Origin: Caldilineaceae bacterium
GTDB lineage: Bacteria; Chloroflexota; Anaerolineae; Caldilineales; Caldilineaceae
Length of the DNA: 64,000 nt
Assembly (NCBI GenBank): GCA_022842065.1
Contig: JALHQH010000019.1
Span: 140,928-204,927 of the forward strand
Direction of reading: 5' to 3'
Shown here: positions 63,501 through 64,000 of the stretch, in pieces
How positions within the stretch are numbered: the first letter of the stretch is position 1
How the letters are laid out: the number at the start of each line of letters is the position of its first letter
Notes under the pieces: model-generated
What the model was told of the DNA's origin: nothing
Seen by the model: the letters and a program-made list of their open reading frames with translations, nothing else
Database searches by the model: none
Translations under genes and position numbers: made by a program

Positions 63501-63779
63501 GGCGAGGCGCAGGTTGACGCGTGCCTGTTGCTGGCTCCGTTCAGGCCACAGCAGTTCCGCCAGCAGATCACGGCTCACGGGGCGGCCCTGGCAGGCCAAA
63601 TAGATGAGCAGCGCCTCAATGGTATGCGTCTCAACTTTGACCAGCTGATCTTCAGGCGTGGCTCGCGACGTATCAATCGGTGGCGCAAGGCGCAGCGCAA
63701 TCGCCGTGCCCCCCAGGGTGCGGATCGTTAAGGTGTGGCGCGCGAACGTTTCAAACTCAGGTTGGTTTGGAACGACCAT
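60570..63779 (-). CDS. SARP-type STAND regulator (wHTH-BTAD-NB-ARC-TPR, 1069 residues)
   Basis: Residues 15-110 are an OmpR-like winged helix (ALLIYLACQGRPVSRDLLAELLWP...LRLALHRLRRQL), followed by a bacterial transcription activator domain to about 265. Then a low-complexity linker (about 270-310), a STAND ATPase (LIGRATELAQ, Walker A GVGGIGKT near 340, LLILDNFEQ, IVTSRQRLAL), and TPR-like repeats to the end. This is the AfsR/SARP architecture. The linker is encoded by opposed octamer repeats (62875-62963). The final 145 codons exist again as a broken copy at 59237-59655. The target genes are unknown; the gene stands alone. ATG at 63779. Confidence 0.88.
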   Translation of the reverse strand: MVVPNQPEFETFARHTLTIRTLGGTAIALRLAPPIDTSRATPEDQLVKVETHTIEALLIYLACQGRPVSRDLLAELLWPERSQQQARVNLRLALHRLRRQLDPFLLITRQTIGLNPNAAIDLDAAHFEARLTNGHVAQATTLYRGDFLIDFYLDESPAFEQWALLERERLRTLALAAWQQQIEQRTTNGHLQGAIDAAQRLLQLDPLHEPTHRQLMRLLAQTGQRSAALAQYESCRHLLVVELDVPPDEATTMLAEQIRTGELDKVTVRLNSPQAGWQGDKVMAGADLSLPLSPPHLLTLSPLHNLPPQSTLLIGRATELAQIAHLLANPDCRLLTLLGVGGIGKTRLAVECATRFVGNFSDGVYFVPLAPLEERELVTVALARTLGLQQSSGDLLTQITAYLQPRALLLILDNFEQIIDGAETLTHLLHGAPRLKIIVTSRQRLALLEEWLLPIGGLSSKGGWLDEAGQLFLRSAQRVQPAFAADGQEESIVTICRQVEGMPLALELAASWVRIMPCAAIAHQLATSLDFLTTSLRNLPERHRDLRALFAQSWRLLSPAEQALLRRVSLFRGGWTLAEAVVAAEATLPLLAGLVDKSLVRTDPQGRFDMHELLHQYAAEQLAADGEGELLRQRHFTTYLQLVRTADQQLRGAAAAQWYTRLDAELDNIRAAWEWALATEQFVDAAWLGVALGHFWSVRLQFQEATFWLAQLLPHRQHLPPDLRLAILLTLYHVWRGNDNFEAIDRYMAELRELQRTSLNPCLPAVAWRYMAVATADFVQAVNCWKQCTGLLRAAGDASPIDHTYGAYSDSLYQLAFALFRYAIRLIDVGDYGAAERLSTESLALFRRRDNRDYIVAPLGNLGRLALLRGDLAQARLLLQEAVVIARSIGNVLGLIDLLPRLGVVTLYGGDAAGAQRLLHESLHLSRTINSPMYLAWNFTYLAETALWQGDLDQAAHWLAQAVAHHANPRWIRTELVDCLWIAARLATAQQQYPRAATLFGLAEQVGRRIGYVPAGPVQPLNEAALVTVRQALEPAAFAAAFAAGQAMTLDSACATILQEPSVSAPMDR
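62875..62963. repeat. Opposed octamer repeats inside the SARP gene linker
   Basis: Plus-strand units GGTGACAA, GGTAAGGA, GGTGAGGG, GGTGAAAG, GGGAAGAG (62875-62914), then ATCACCTT, GTCACCTT, GCCACCCT, GCTTGCGG (62932-62963). They are translated in frame on the minus strand as a Ser/Pro/Leu-rich linker between the BTAD and ATPase domains. Confidence 0.6.
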
Positions 63780-64000
63780 GAAATGATTTTCCGCGTAGTG
63801 TGCCGGCTTTTGGAACGCATTTGAAACGATTGCAAGCTATCATAGACGACAGCAGGCTATTTCGCCAAGGATGAAATCCTCTACTATACTGGCGAGCGTA
63901 ATTAAGTAACATTTTTGAAGGTCTGAAAGTTGAGAGCGAATAAGGTTTGTAAGGGTTGTTTGTAAGTCGTCTGGGACTGGTCGAGACAGGCTTGAATGGC

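Noticed and set aside
37826..63779. One large defence island (STAND, Mrr, PIN toxin, STAND regulators)
   Set aside because: The genes are spread among housekeeping-type enzymes and the STAND proteins carry transcription-factor DNA-binding domains; evidence for a single system is lacking.

Overview
This is a chromosomal window from a GC-moderate bacterium, most likely a member of the Chloroflexota (Anaerolineae/Caldilineae-like). The evidence is circumstantial: very large SARP/XRE-STAND regulators with TPR or WD40 tails, an actinobacterial-style CysO cysteine pathway, a fused ChlI-ChlD type metal chelatase, CAP and Excalibur secreted proteins, a secreted protein ending in a Pro-rich linker plus a YLPI tail, and occasional TTG starts with good Shine-Dalgarno (SD) sequences. 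No rRNA, tRNA, CRISPR array or intact insertion sequence was seen.

Layout. 1-4.2 kb: the end of a GlcE-like FAD oxidase and a TRAP transporter (dctQ, dctM, convergent dctP). 4.3-8.1 kb: a sulfur-carrier cysteine pathway (JAMM protease mec, carrier cysO, rhodanese-ThiF activator, cysM). It includes a roughly 350-nt promoter-to-terminator non-coding segment before cysO. 8.1-12 kb: a frameshifted small gene, an RHS scrap, RNase Z and a secreted CAP protein. 12-18.4 kb: a five-gene Dpp/Opp peptide ABC transporter. 18.4-22.3 kb: purA, guaB and an SDR. 22.3-25 kb: a metal chelatase read in two frames joined at an A8 run. 25-27.6 kb: a TPR protein and a HisN-like phosphatase separated by nested MITE-like elements. 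27.8-32.1 kb: a four-gene type III polyketide/UbiA/flavoprotein/methyltransferase cluster. 32-37.8 kb: a hybrid histidine kinase, an old-yellow-enzyme reductase, an Excalibur protein and a VOC protein. 37.8-44.2 kb: a 2119-residue protein with two STAND ATPase modules and 14 WD40 repeats. 44.4-48.6 kb: an HTH-only ISAzo13-like protein, three alpha/beta hydrolases and an HD protein. 48.8-55 kb: small enzymes and an Mrr-type nuclease overlapping a membrane zinc-ribbon gene. 55-64 kb: two more STAND regulators, duplicated pieces of their 3' ends, an isochorismatase-family hydrolase and a PIN toxin-antitoxin pair.

The non-coding DNA is unusual. Nearly every 3' intergenic gap carries a long perfect or near-perfect inverted repeat (stems of about 20-31 bp), each with its own sequence. 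Several gaps hold degenerate tandem repeats phased at exactly 8 bp, often as two opposed arrays. At least three families of miniature inverted-repeat elements are present, and two copies begin on a gene's own TAG stop codon. The most testable functional proposals are the ChlI/ChlD A8 frameshift, the CysO tail encoded by the next gene's SD sequence, the cysO leader RNA, and the type III PKS/UbiA gene cluster.
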